Assembly (NCBI RefSeq): GCF_024701375.2
Contig: NZ_CP113910.1
Coordinates: 6,572,001-6,636,000, forward strand
Origin: Streptomyces sp. KMM 9044
GTDB taxonomy: Bacteria > Actinomycetota > Actinomycetes > Streptomycetales > Streptomycetaceae
Reading direction: 5' to 3'
Length of the DNA stretch: 64,000 bases
A program made the translations under genes and the position numbers. Shown here one piece after another: positions 18,501-23,200 of this stretch (the first letter of the stretch is position 1; every line of letters starts with the position of its first letter). The notes beneath the pieces were generated by a model that was not told the origin of the DNA, did no database searches, and saw nothing but the letters and a program-made list of their open reading frames with translations.

Positions 18501-20166
18501 GCTGCCGCGCGGCGGCCGGTTCCTGGAGATGGGCAAGACCGACGTCCGCGACCCCGCCCGGGTCGCCGCCGAGCACCCGGGCGTCGACTACCGCGCCTTC
18601 GACCTGGTCGAGGCCGGGCCCGACCGGATCGGCGAGATGCTCGCCGTCCTCGTGGACCTCTTCGAACGCGGCGTCCTCAAGCCGCTGCCGATGGCCGTGT
18701 GGGACGTGCGCCGCGCACCCGAGGCGTTCCGCTTCCTCAGCCAGGCCCGGCACATCGGCAAGGTCGTCCTGACCCTGCCGGCCGCGCCGGACCCCGCGGG
18801 CACCGTGCTGCTCACCGGCGGGCTCGGCGGGCTCGGCCGGATCACCGCCCGCCATCTCGTCGCCGAGCACGGCGTACGGCATCTGCTGATCGCCGGGCGG
18901 CGTGGCCCCGACACGCCGCAGGCGGCCGCACTGCGCGCCGAACTCGCCGCCCTGGGCGCCGAGGTCACCGTCGCCGCCTGCGACATCGCCGACCCCACCG
19001 CGCTCGCCTCGCTCCTCGCGGGCATCCCCGCCGACCGGCCGCTGACCGCCGTGGTGCACTCCGCCGGCGTCCTCGCGGACGGTGTGCTGTCCTCGATGTC
19101 ACCCCAGCGGCTCGCCGAGGCGTTGCGGCCGAAGGCCGACGCGGTGGCCGCCCTGCACGACCTCACCCGCGACCTCGACCTCGCCCGGTTCGTGGTCTTC
19201 TCCTCGGTCGCCGGAACCTTCGGCGGCGCCGGACAGGCCAACTACTCGGCCGCCAACGCGTTCCTGGACGCCTTCGCCCACCACCGGCGCGCCCAGGGCC
19301 TGCCCGCGGTGTCCCTCGCCTGGGGCACCTGGCTGCCGGACGCCGGCATGACCGGGGAACTCAGCGATGCCGACCGCGAACGCCACGCCCGTACCGGCAT
19401 GGTGCCGCTCGACGCCGGCCAGGGCATGCGCCTGCTGGACGCCGCCGCGGACTCCGACCGGGCCGCGCTGCTGCCGATGGACATCGACCCGGCCGCCCTG
19501 CGCGAACACCACGACGTCCTGCCGGTGCTGCTGCGCGGCCTGGTACGCACCCCCGCCCGACGCCGGGCCGGCACCGCCGCGGGACCGGCGCCCTCCGCGA
19601 CGGCACCGCAGCCGCTCGCCCAACGGCTGGCACCGTTGTCCGCCGCCGATCGCGAGTACCTGCTCCTGGACGTGGTCGCCGAACAGGCCGCGGCCGTCCT
19701 CGGACACGGCTCGGCCGCCGACATCGACCCCGAGCAGACCTTCAAGGAACTCGGCTTCGACTCCCTGACCGCGGTCGAGCTGCGCAACCGGCTCGGCGCG
19801 GCCACCGGCCTGCGGCTGCCCGCCACCCTGGTCTTCGACTACCCGACCGCCCTCGCCCAGGTCCGGTACCTGCTGGGCGAGCTGTCCCTGCCGGAACCTC
19901 CCGGCGCCACGCAGTCCCTGCTCGGCGAGATGGACCGCCTGGAGAGCGCACTGCTCGGCTCGGACGTGGCCGGCGAGGACCGGGAGAAGGTCTCCGCCCG
20001 GCTGCGTGAGCTGCTCTCCCGCTGGCAGGGCGAGCCCGTCGCCCCGGCCGGCACCCCCGCTGGACAGGCCGACACCCTCGCAGGACAGGACGACGAGGAA
20101 CTGGCCCTGGCCGAGACCGCGGGCGACCTCTTCGACCTGATCGACCGAGAGCTGGGGGACGCGTGA
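1..20166 (+). CDS. Modular type I polyketide synthase, 5' partial (end of one module plus four full modules)
   Basis: The reading frame is already open at base 1, and the first residues (WAGGGM) are the C-terminal end of a KR, so the gene starts upstream. The 6721 codons present encode, in order: KR end-ACP; KS-AT-KR-ACP (m1); KS-AT-DH-ACP (m2); KS-AT-KR-ACP (m3); KS-AT-DH-ER-KR-ACP (m4); and a C-terminal docking segment ending DLIDRELGDA. The four KS domains have the active-site Cys and both His motifs. The protein would extend an enzyme-bound polyketide by four units in the cytoplasm. The next PKS gene begins 63 bp downstream with a matching N-terminal docking helix, so the chain should pass directly to it. 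Codon style is mixed: 360-1840 and 14300-14990 are rich in T/G-ending codons, while the rest is C/G-ending. Oddities are the missing KR and altered ACP motif in m2. Family assignment is certain; product and module numbering within the whole pathway are unknown. Confidence 0.97.
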   Translation, partial: PWAGGGMAADTDAEGRQQRGGVGLLDPEQALDALEACATDGPAAVLVADIDWARFGPAFTAVRPSPLLAEVYHAPEAPRTTATATTGLRVRLAGLTPEARQRELLTEVRTRAAAALGYDGPGQVGAERAFRDLGVDSLIAVELRNVLAAATGVTLPTTVVFDHPTPLALAEFLYGELFGADGAAAAVSDVAAVAVLDEPVAIVGMACRFPGGVESPEDLWAMLADGRDGIGDFPTDRGWNLDLLFAPDPDNPYASHTARGGFLDGVGGFDAEFFGVSPREALAMDPQQRLLLEASWQAVERAGVDPRSLRGSRVGVFAGTNGQDYPALLSVSEGDFGGYVGTGNAASVASGRVSYVLGLEGPAVTVDTACSSSLVALHLAVQSLRSGECDLALAGGVTVMSTPGAFVEFSRQGGLAGDGRCKAFADAADGTGWGEGAGVLLVERLSDARRHGRRVLAVVRGSAVNQDGASNGLTAPNGPAQQRVIRAALAGAGVSASEVDVVEAHGTGTRLGDPIEAQALLATYGRERVEGRPLWLGSVKSNVGHTQAAAGVAGVIKMVEALRHGVLPATLHADEPSSQVDWSSGGVQLLTGQRPWPEVERARRAGVSSFGLSGTNAHVILEEAPAESVEPTEPTENAGLPVIPWVLSGRSAEALRSQAARLLDVVRSAPEADPMEIASALATTRTAFEHRAVVRGRDRTELVAALAALADGERTPHAVSGIASEGRTAFLFSGQGAQRPGMGRELYEAFPVFAEAFDEVCAHVGSGLRDVVLGDDAERLNRTEWAQPALFAIEVALFRLVESFGVRADFVVGHSIGEIAAAQVAGVLSLEDACALVVARGRLMQELPSGGVMVAVEATEDEVVPLLDAARVSVAAVNGPRAVVIAGVEAAVNEVAEVLKARGRRVSRLRVSHAFHSPLMEPMLDAFREVAERITYGRPAIPVVSNVTGRLAAEGELASAEYWVRHVRQAVRFADGVSALAAEGVTRFLEIGPDGTLTALTRTVLGDVDDAVCVPVQRKDRPEADALTAALAALHAAGVPVGWNTVLGAVRPAFPLPTYAFQRTWYWPEPRRGVTGTGTGTASVATAGEAAFWQAVDRGDAEELAGVLDLDGTELESVVPALSAWRRAEAERTTADAWRYRVRWERLAPAETRTADGRWLLLQADADAGSVLSGIEEFLPGLERVICTDLGRAALGEVFAAAVADGAPIAGVLSCLPGVKSALTLVQAYGDAAVAAPLWLVTSGAVAVGGGTEAAVDPRRAAVWGLGRVAALEHPDVWGGLLDLPVRPDRRTLARTVAVLAAGDEDQVAVRGTDAYARRLTPAPALGATGVWAAPERVLITGGTGALGARVAHWAVARGARELVLTSRRGADAPGADDLRGELAGLGARVTVAACDMGDRDTVARLLAAHPVDAVVHCAGVLDDDVIASYSPDRLAAVLRAKADAADHLDELTRDSGLSAFVVFSSIAGVWGSGGQAGYAAANAHLDALVERRRARGLTATSVAWGPWGGTGMAADEAAQHLLNRRGLRPVDPDAALTALDRALTAQDTTVVVADVDWALFASAFTTGRPSPLLAALPGAAVEAAADTAVDAAGAALRDRLAPLSTEEREADLLDLVRRRAAAALGHTDPAAVAVGRAFREMGFDSLTAVELRNALTAETGITLPSTLVFDHPTPLAVAARLRDELYGAERERQEAPVRATDTDPVVIVGMGCRLPGGIDGPDQLWDLLAAGGDAVGAFPEDRGWDLTGLLEASDTLSGGFLARASAFDAAFFGISPREARALDPQQRLVLETSWEALEHSGIAPTALKGSRTGVFVGAGSSGYATGLTEIPEGLGGHLLTGQAGSVISGRIAYSLGLEGPAVTVDTACSSSLVALHLAAQSLRGGECDLALVGGVTVMADPGAFVEFSLQGGLAPDGRCKAFSDDADGTGWAEGVGVLVVERLSDARRAGHRVLAVVEGTAVNQDGASNGLTAPNGPSQQRVIRQALAFAGLSPRDVDVVEAHGTGTTLGDPVEAQALLAAYGQERPEDRPLWLGSVKSNLGHTQAAAGAVGIIKMILALRNDTLPRTLHAGQPSSRVDWDSGRIRLLHEAVAWPAGENVRRAGVSAFGVSGTNAHVILAEPPATPDASTTPTRGRGDTDRAALPWLLAARSAPALRDQAGRLLAHLEQHSGLDAADVAHALAFTRAQLEHRTAVTGTGRDALLAGLRALADGRTHPAVVTGSTLTTGGTAFLFAGQGTQRPGMGHGLYQAFPAYADAFDAVCGHFEGLLPRPLAEVVHGDDADALNHTEYAQPALFAAEVALFRLLESFGVRPTHLLGHSVGEIAAAHVAGVLTLPDACRLVAARGRLMQNLPEGGAMIALQAAEDEVLPLLAGRGDVLGVAAVNGPRSVVVSGDEDAALAVAAHFAAQGRKTTRLRVSHAFHSPRMEPMLDDFRAVAVAVEYAEPRIPVVSDLTGRLAGPGDLTDPEYWVRHVRHAVRFADGVTALEERGVVRLLELGPDTTLTALAQGGWQGTAPLAVPTLRDDRDDRDEAETLLAAVGALHAHGAPVDWHAVLATTAPGARPVDLPTYAFQHHPYWIETTPSAGDPAAAGLIAAGHPLLGAVVPSAVDDTLLLTGRLTARTTGWLAAHRLGGTAVVPSTAFLELALAAGAHAGRPQIRELVLERPLALPEYDGVALQLRVEAPDARGDRAFAVHARPTADAGAEWTRHAAGVLTAETGPDPAHDLAAWPPPGAEELATDGLYVRLREAGLDYGPVFQGFVAAWRDDTAVYAEVALPESASADAARHDLHPALLDAALHPLGLGAFDGLGDGRMLFSAGQVRLFATGATTLRVRLERTGPDTLALTAADAVGEPVLAIGSLLLRPVPRASLTPATAPVPGGESAPATEQVRRRAARTQPPGSLLERLAGRPAAERERSLLTTVRDRVAAVLGHAGPDDVEPARPFTDLGLTSLTAVELRNGLSAALGVTLPATLVFDHPTPAVLARHLADDLFGTAGDGTPVAARRAVDDDPIAIVGMACRYPGGIAGPEDLWDLVRAGADGISPLPTDRNWSPERLYHPDPDHPGTVYTREGGFLHDASRFDPAFFSISPREALAMDPQQRLLLEVSWEALERAGVDPAVARGSATGVFAGVTYQDYVTILAASDDNFEGYVGTGNSPSVLSGRISYALGLEGPAVSVDTACSSSLVALHLAAQSLRQGECDLALAGGVTVMSTPGSLIEFSRQRALAEDGRCKPFSADADGASWAEGVGVIVLERLSDARRGGHQVLAVIRGSALNQDGASNGLTAPNGPSQQRVIRQALATAGLAPQDVDVVEAHGTGTTLGDPIEAQALLAAYGQDRAEDRPLWLGSLKSNIGHSQAAAGVGGVIKMVMALREGVLPRTLYADNPTPHVDWTAGHVRLLTEERPWPDTGRAHRAGVSSFGMSGTNAHVIVEQAPDIPDRTATRAALPAVPVLLSARTPAALRAQAARLRAHLRARPGTPLTDLAYTLAVGRAALTHRAAFLADDVPRLDEALAALAADGPLTAPALVADAVPGGAEPVLVFPGQGAQWAGMARELLAGSPVFADWIDRCERALAPHVDWSLTAVLRGDADAADLARVDVVQPALWAVMVATAALWRAHGVRPAAVVGHSQGEIAAACAAGALSLDDGARVVALRSRAITRIAGTGGMMSVPLSAEDTRARMEPWADRLAVAAVNGPATVVVSGEAEALDELHAALTADGVRARKVDVDYGSHSAQVEAIRDTVLDALDGITPRDAEIPFRSSLTGDWQDTTGLDATYWYTNLRETVRFEEAVQGLIAAGHRTFIEVGPHPVLAVGLRDTLDAAGVDGAVLGSLRRDQGDLGQFLTALAEAHAHGVDVDFETVFGGTGAVRTDLPTYPFEHQRYWPTLRETAAAGHADGAPDADSVEARFWETVEQEDLQSLSDALDLAADAPLSSVLPALSNWRRTQRERATTDAWRYRVSFSPLTPGPATLTGTWLLLAPADTTGHARIADAVADALSAGGARTVRLITVPDGVPDRAALAGLLTTAEDAARPAGVLSLLALDTRAHPDHPAVPVGLAGTLALVQALGDLGIDAPLWCATRGAVAVSGADPAPDPAQALVWGFGRVAALEHSDRWGGLIDLPADLDARSATRLATVLADPGHEDQIALRATGAHGRRLVHAPGADVPAEPWRPRGTVLVTGGTGALGGHVARWLADRGATHLVLAGRRGADAPGATGLRDELAARGVDVTLAACDVSDRAALAGLLADVPADRPLDAVFHAAGSLDDGVIDSLTPGRMDPVLRGKATAARALHELTRDLDLSAFVLFSSTAGVLSGAGLGNYAPGNAYLDALAAERRAAGLPATAVSWGLWADGGMVGDAAGDRMRRHGVHPMDTAAACEALGHALDLGDTHVVVTDLRWDTYAPSFTAPRPSHLLDELPAARRALDTARQDSAPATADASSLHTHLAALPDYERTGAVLEIVRGHVAGVLGYPAADAVEPERPFTDLGIDSLSAVELRNGMNRITGLRLPSTLVFDHPNCRALADFLLAEVAADTVPATPDDTPRRSAAIDDDVAIVAMGCRFPGDIRTPEQLWRMLLEGEEGLVPFPQDRGWDLDALYDPDPGKVGTVYTRTGGFLSDAGGFDPAFFNISPREAVAMDPQQRLLLEMAWETFERAGIDPSALRGSRTGVFAGTNGQDYTGMLAASGEDFEGYMLTGNAASVVSGRLSYTFGLEGPAVTVDTACSASLVALHLAAQSLRSGECDLALAGGVTVMASPGLFVDFSRQRGLAADGRCKAFADAADGTGFSEGGGLLLVERLSDARRLGHPVLAVVRGSAVNQDGASNGLSAPNGPAQQRVIRAALVDAGVSASEVDVVEAHGTGTTLGDPIEAQALLATYGRERDAERPLWLGSVKSNVGHTQAGAGVAGVMKMVLAMRHGVLPATLHVDAPSSHVDWSSGGVELLTRAREWPESVERPRRAGVSSFGISGTNAHVVLESVPGEPVAEESRGVPGGGPVPWVVSARSRDALRAQAAQLLDHIGEFTDFTPADLGLSLTATRAAFEHRAVVLGADRAALTDGLRLVATGETGPHTITGVQRGEGKTAFLFSGQGAQRPGMGRGLYEAFPVFADAFDAVCAHLGDDLRGLVFGDDAERLNRTEHAQPALFAFEVALYRLLESWGLRPDFVAGHSVGEIAAAHIAGVFSLDDACALVAARGRLMQELPPGGAMFAVEAAEDDVRPLLEGHPDAGIAAVNGPRSVVVSGAEDVVAGIAARLAADGRRTTRLRVSHAFHSPLMEPMLDAFREVAASISYAPPRMAVVSDVTGCGAAPGELEDPEYWVRHVREAVRFADGVGWLAAHGVSRFVEVGPDGTLTAMAQSCPTDDENTLFVPSLRKDRDERETLLDAVARAFAHGMSVEWPRLFDGTGARTAQLPTYPFQRRRYWPKPPVLLGDVTAAGLGTSGHPLLGAAVELADGATHVFTGRFSLGSHSWLKDHALTSTALFPATGFLDLALHAGARTGCEQVAELTILAPLTLPAHGGVQVQVRVEEPDATGARPLTVHGRPDDAEPGTPWTLHVGGLLTAADETAATPYDFTAWPPEGGEEVPLDGFYEAFADRGHLYGPLFQGLTRVWTRGEEVFAEVELPADAAPAADAFDLHPALLDAALHAVMFVPMKDAGRLPFSWSDVRLDAVGASALRLRMVQEGPEAVGLALADQAGRPVASVGSLTLRELSGDLAGSTFGAPGTRGLYELDWLPVTPGGTGTPAPSTVTVVGADEADELAAALRAAGHTARSVPGLDALADADEVPDTLLYAVPLVAATGEGTLGGTLADAARTTAGEVLALLQRWLDDPAFAHARLAVVTRGAVPVGPRPADPAQAAVWGLVRAARTENPGRFVLADTDGTDASTAALPAALDDTAFELAVQDGTVTVPHIVPLDAGRALAAPAGTDTWRLAVERQGTLEGLRLAPCPEVTAPLAPNEVRLSLRAAGVNFRDVLTTLGMYPGDATGIGLEGAGVVTEVGADVTGLAPGDRVMGMFAGAFGPVAVADARMVARIPKGWSFAEAATVPIVYLTAYYALVDLGGLKPGENVLVHAAAGGVGSAAVQLARHLGAEVHGTASPAKWGALRAAGLDDDRLASSRDLGFEQRLREATAGRGFDVVLDSLAREFVDASLRLLPRGGRFLEMGKTDVRDPARVAAEHPGVDYRAFDLVEAGPDRIGEMLAVLVDLFERGVLKPLPMAVWDVRRAPEAFRFLSQARHIGKVVLTLPAAPDPAGTVLLTGGLGGLGRITARHLVAEHGVRHLLIAGRRGPDTPQAAALRAELAALGAEVTVAACDIADPTALASLLAGIPADRPLTAVVHSAGVLADGVLSSMSPQRLAEALRPKADAVAALHDLTRDLDLARFVVFSSVAGTFGGAGQANYSAANAFLDAFAHHRRAQGLPAVSLAWGTWLPDAGMTGELSDADRERHARTGMVPLDAGQGMRLLDAAADSDRAALLPMDIDPAALREHHDVLPVLLRGLVRTPARRRAGTAAGPAPSATAPQPLAQRLAPLSAADREYLLLDVVAEQAAAVLGHGSAADIDPEQTFKELGFDSLTAVELRNRLGAATGLRLPATLVFDYPTALAQVRYLLGELSLPEPPGATQSLLGEMDRLESALLGSDVAGEDREKVSARLRELLSRWQGEPVAPAGTPAGQADTLAGQDDEELALAETAGDLFDLIDRELGDA
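592..5050 (+). other. PKS module m1: KS-AT(malonyl)-KR-ACP
   Basis: KS spans about 592-1875, with catalytic Cys at 1108-1110 in VDTACSSSL, His at 1513 (EAHGTGT) and His at 1633 (NVGHT). AT spans about 2185-3015, with nucleophile Ser at 2443 in GHSIG and HAFH at 2737-2748, the signature of malonyl-CoA selectivity. There is no DH. KR spans about 4006-4740, with GGTGALG at 4024-4044, LDD at 4264-4272 (B-type, D-hydroxyl) and Tyr at 4435. The KR also has the Trp eight residues before the Tyr that usually marks A-type KRs, so its stereochemical call is less clean than most here. The ACP Ser is at 4936. Expected product: a beta-hydroxy intermediate with no methyl branch. Confidence 0.9.
802..1874 (+). 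repeat. KS block in m1 nearly identical to KS of m10
   Basis: This stretch matches 59310-60385 closely over about 1.07 kb, with scattered substitutions and one 3-bp indel near the end. Both copies share T/G-ending codon style unlike their surroundings. Confidence 0.85.
5110..8985 (+). other. PKS module m2: KS-AT(malonyl)-DH-ACP, no KR
   Basis: KS spans about 5110-6365 (Cys at 5605). AT spans about 6694-7530, with GHSVG Ser at 6964 and HAFH at 7264-7275, so malonyl is predicted. DH spans about 7798-8610; its catalytic His (7897) fits HxxxGxxxxP and its Asp (8395) sits in LLDAALH, so it looks intact. Only about 100 bases separate DH from ACP, leaving no room for a KR, so the DH has no hydroxyl substrate made in its own module. 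The ACP motif reads GLTSL instead of GxDSL: the residue before the phosphopantetheine Ser (8866-8868) is Thr rather than Asp. Expected product: a beta-keto intermediate, unless the DH acts on a neighbouring hydroxyl or a KR acts in trans. Confidence 0.88.
9043..13620 (+). other. PKS module m3: KS-AT(methylmalonyl)-KR-ACP
   Basis: KS spans about 9043-10325 (Cys at 9559). AT spans about 10636-11500, with GQGAQW at its start, Ser at 10909 in GHSQG, and YGSH at 11209-11220, the YxSH signature of methylmalonyl-CoA ATs. It is the only AT in this gene of that type. KR spans about 12544-13270, with GGTGALG at 12568, LDD at 12820-12828 (B-type) and Tyr at 12991 in NYAPGNAY, so it should be active. The ACP Ser is at 13501 (GIDSL). 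Expected product: alpha-methyl, beta-hydroxy. Confidence 0.9.
13942..15086 (+). repeat. KS block in m4 nearly identical to KS of m8
   Basis: Matches 35406-36565 at a constant offset, apart from a divergent patch (about 14056-14150) and one 15-bp insertion in the partner. The section 14301-14985 is almost base-for-base the same. Confidence 0.88.
15415..15631 (+). repeat. 217-bp AT segment in m4 identical to AT of m8
   Basis: Compared by eye base for base with 36891-37107, with no difference found. It covers the GHSVG nucleophile region. The sequences on either side diverge quickly. Confidence 0.88.
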
Positions 20167-20229
20167 GCACCCCGCCGGTCCCGCACGCACCCGACGCCCC
20201 GGCTCGCCCGGTTCAAGGAAGTGACACAC

Positions 20230-23200
20230 GTGGCTGACGACGACAAGTACGTGGAATACCTCAAGCGGGTCACGGGCGAACTCCGGCAGACCCGCCGCAA
20301 GCTGCGCGAGGTCGAGGACCGGGGCCGTGAGCCGATCGCCATCGTCGCGATGAGCTGCCGTTTCCCCGGCGGCATCCGCACCCCCGAGGATCTGTGGCGC
20401 CTCGTCGACGAGGGCGGCGACGCCATCGGCGCACTGCCCGACGACCGCGGCTGGGACATCGAGGACCGCTACGATCCCGACCCCGACCGACCCGGCACCT
20501 TCTCCACCCGAGAGGGCGGCTTCCTGCACGACGCAGCCTCCTTCGACGCCGCCTTCTTCGGCATGAGCCCCCGCGAGGCACTGGCCACCGACCCGCAGCA
20601 GCGGATCCTGCTGGAGGCCTCCTGGGAACTCCTGGAGCGCGCCGGGATCCGCCCGCAGACCCTGCGCGGCAGCGCCACCGGCGTGTTCGTCGGCGCCGCC
20701 ACCGCCGGCTACGGGCAGGGCCCGGTCGAGATCCCCGAGGATCTGCACGGCCTGATGCTCGCCGGGAACGCGACCTCCGTCGCCTCCGGCCGCATCTCCT
20801 ACGTCCTCGGCCTCGAAGGCCCCACCGTCACCGTCGACACCGCCTGTTCGTCCTCCCTGGTCGCCCTGCACTGGGCGGTGCAGGCGCTGCGCGCCGGGGA
20901 GTGCGACCTCGCGATGGCGGGCGGCGTCGCCGTCATGGCCACCCCCGGCCTGCTGTTCGAGTTCAGCCGCCAGCGCGGGCTCGCCCCCGACGGCCGCTGC
21001 AAGGCCTTCGCGGACGCCGCCGACGGCACCGGCTGGTCCGAGGGCGTCGGCCTGCTCCTGGTCGAACGCCTCTCCGACGCCCGCCGCAACGGGCACCCGG
21101 TCCTCGCCGTGGTCCGCGGCTCCGCCGTCAACTCCGACGGCGCCTCCAACGGGCTGACCGCACCCAACGGGCCCGCCCAGCAGCGCGTCATCGAACAGGC
21201 CCTCGCGAACGCCGGTATCACCGCCGCCGACGTCGACGCCGTCGAGGCCCACGGCACCGGCACCACCCTCGGCGACCCCATCGAGGCCCAGGCGTTGCTC
21301 GCCACCTACGGCCGCGCCAAGGACACCGAGCGGCCCCTGTTCCTCGGCTCCCTGAAGTCCAACCTCGGTCATACCCAGGCCGCCGCCGGAGTCGCGGGCG
21401 TCATCAAGACGGTGATGGCGCTCCAGCACGGCCGACTGCCCCTCACCCTGCACGTGGACAAGCCGTCCACGCACGTCGACTGGGACGCCGGTCACGTACG
21501 GCTGCTCACCGAGCCCGTCGACTGGCCCCTCACCCCCGGACGCCCGCGCCGCGCGGCCGTGTCCTCCTTCGGCATCAGCGGCACCAACGCGCACACCGTC
21601 CTGGAGGCCGCCCCCGAGGAGCCGGAAGAGGAGGCCCAGGAGACCGGGACGGCCCCCGCGGCCGCCGTACGGCTGCCCCTCGCCCCGTGGCTGCTGTCCG
21701 CGCGCGGCGCCGAGGCCCTGCGCGGCCAGGCGGCCCGCCTGCTCGACCACACCGACGCCCACCCCGGCGACGACCCGCACGTCACCGCCCGTGCTCTCGC
21801 CGCGACCCGGCAGTCCTTCGAGCACCGCGCCGTCGTCCTCGCCGAGGACACGACCACAGCCCGCGACGCCCTGCGGGCCCTCGCCGCGGGAGAGGAACAC
21901 CCCGCCGTCGTCACCGGCCGCACCCTGCGCGGCGCGACCGCCTTCCTCTTCCCCGGGCAGGGCGCCCAGCGGCCCGGCATGGGCCGCGACCTGTACGCCG
22001 CGTTCCCCGCGTACGCCCGCGCCTTCGACCAGGTCTGCGCCCACCTCGACCCCGAACTCGGACTGTCCCCCAAGTCCCCCAAGTCCCCCAAGTCCCTCAA
22101 GTCCCTCAAGAACACGGTCCTCGGCGCCCCGGACGACGAGGCACTGCGGGGGACAGGCCTCGCCCAGCCGGCGCTGTTCGCGGTCGAGGTCGCCCTCTTC
22201 CGCCTCCTGGAGTCGTGGGGCATCGCCCCCAAGTACGTCCTCGGGCACTCCCTGGGCGAACTGTCCGCCGCGCACGTCGCCGGAGTGTGGTCGCTGCCCG
22301 ACGCCTGCCGTCTGGTGGCCGCCCGCGGCCGGCTCATGCAGGCCCTGCCCGAGGGCGGCGCCATGGTCTCCGTGGAGGCCGCCGAGGACGAGGTGACCGC
22401 GCTGCTCGCCGGGCACGCCGACGCCGTGTCGGTCGCCGCCGTCAACGGCCCGCGCGCCACCGTCATCTCCGGCGACACCACCGCCGTCGAGGCCGTCGCC
22501 GCCGAACTCGCCGCCCGCGGCCGGACCACCCGCAGGCTGCGCGTCTCGCACGCCTTCCACTCGGCGCGCATGGACGCCGCCCTGGACGACTTCCGTACCG
22601 TCGCCGAGAGCGTCACCGCGCATCCGCCGCGCCTCACCCTCGTCTCCAACCTCACCGGCGGCCCCGCCACCGCCGAGGAACTGGCCTCCGCCGACTACTG
22701 GGTGCGCCACCTGCGCCACACGGTCCGCTTCGCCGACGGCGTCGGCTGGCTCGCCGCCCACGGCGTCACCCGCTACCTCGAACTCGGCCCCGACGCCACC
22801 CTCACCGCGCTCACCCGCTCCTGCCTGCCCGACGACACCACCGACCGGGTCTGCGTGCCGCTGCTGCGCAAGGACCGTCCCGAACGCGACACCCTGCTCG
22901 CCGCCGTCGCCGCCGCCCACGCGCACGGCGTCCGCGTCGACCTCGACGCGCTGTTGGGCGGCGACCCGGCCGACCCGCGCATCGCCCTGCCCACCTACGC
23001 CTTCACCCGGGACCGCTACTGGCTGCCGCCCGCCCTCACCACCGCCGACGTCACCGGCGCCGGCCTGACCGGAACCGGGCACCCGCTGCTCGGCGCCGTT
23101 GTCCGCGTCGCCGACGACGACCGGGTGCTGCTCACCGGCCGCCTGTCCACCCGCGCCCAGCCCTGGCTCGCCGACCACACCGTGTCCGGAACCGTCCTGC

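Larger units (their letters stand above)
13681..20163 (+). other. PKS module m4: KS-AT(malonyl)-DH-ER-KR-ACP plus C-terminal docking
   Basis: This is the only fully reducing module seen. KS spans about 13681-14965 (Cys at 14200, CSAS instead of the usual CSSS). AT spans about 15280-16130, with Ser at 15538 (GHSVG) and HAFH at 15835-15846, so malonyl. DH spans about 16357-17180, with His at 16456 and Asp at 16960; the Gly of HxxxGxxxxP is Ser here (16468). ER spans about 17827-18780, with the NADPH-binding HAAAGGVG at 18253-18276. KR spans about 18799-19530, with GGLGGLG at 18817, LAD at 19072 in place of LDD, and Tyr at 19243. The ACP Ser is at 19762. From about 19900 a helical docking region runs to the C-terminus. 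Expected product: a fully saturated two-carbon unit. Confidence 0.9.

Noticed and set aside
20221..20229. Start of the second PKS gene at GTG 20221
   Set aside because: The AAGGA ribosome site directly abuts it; GTG 20230 has normal spacing and gives the standard docking N-terminus.
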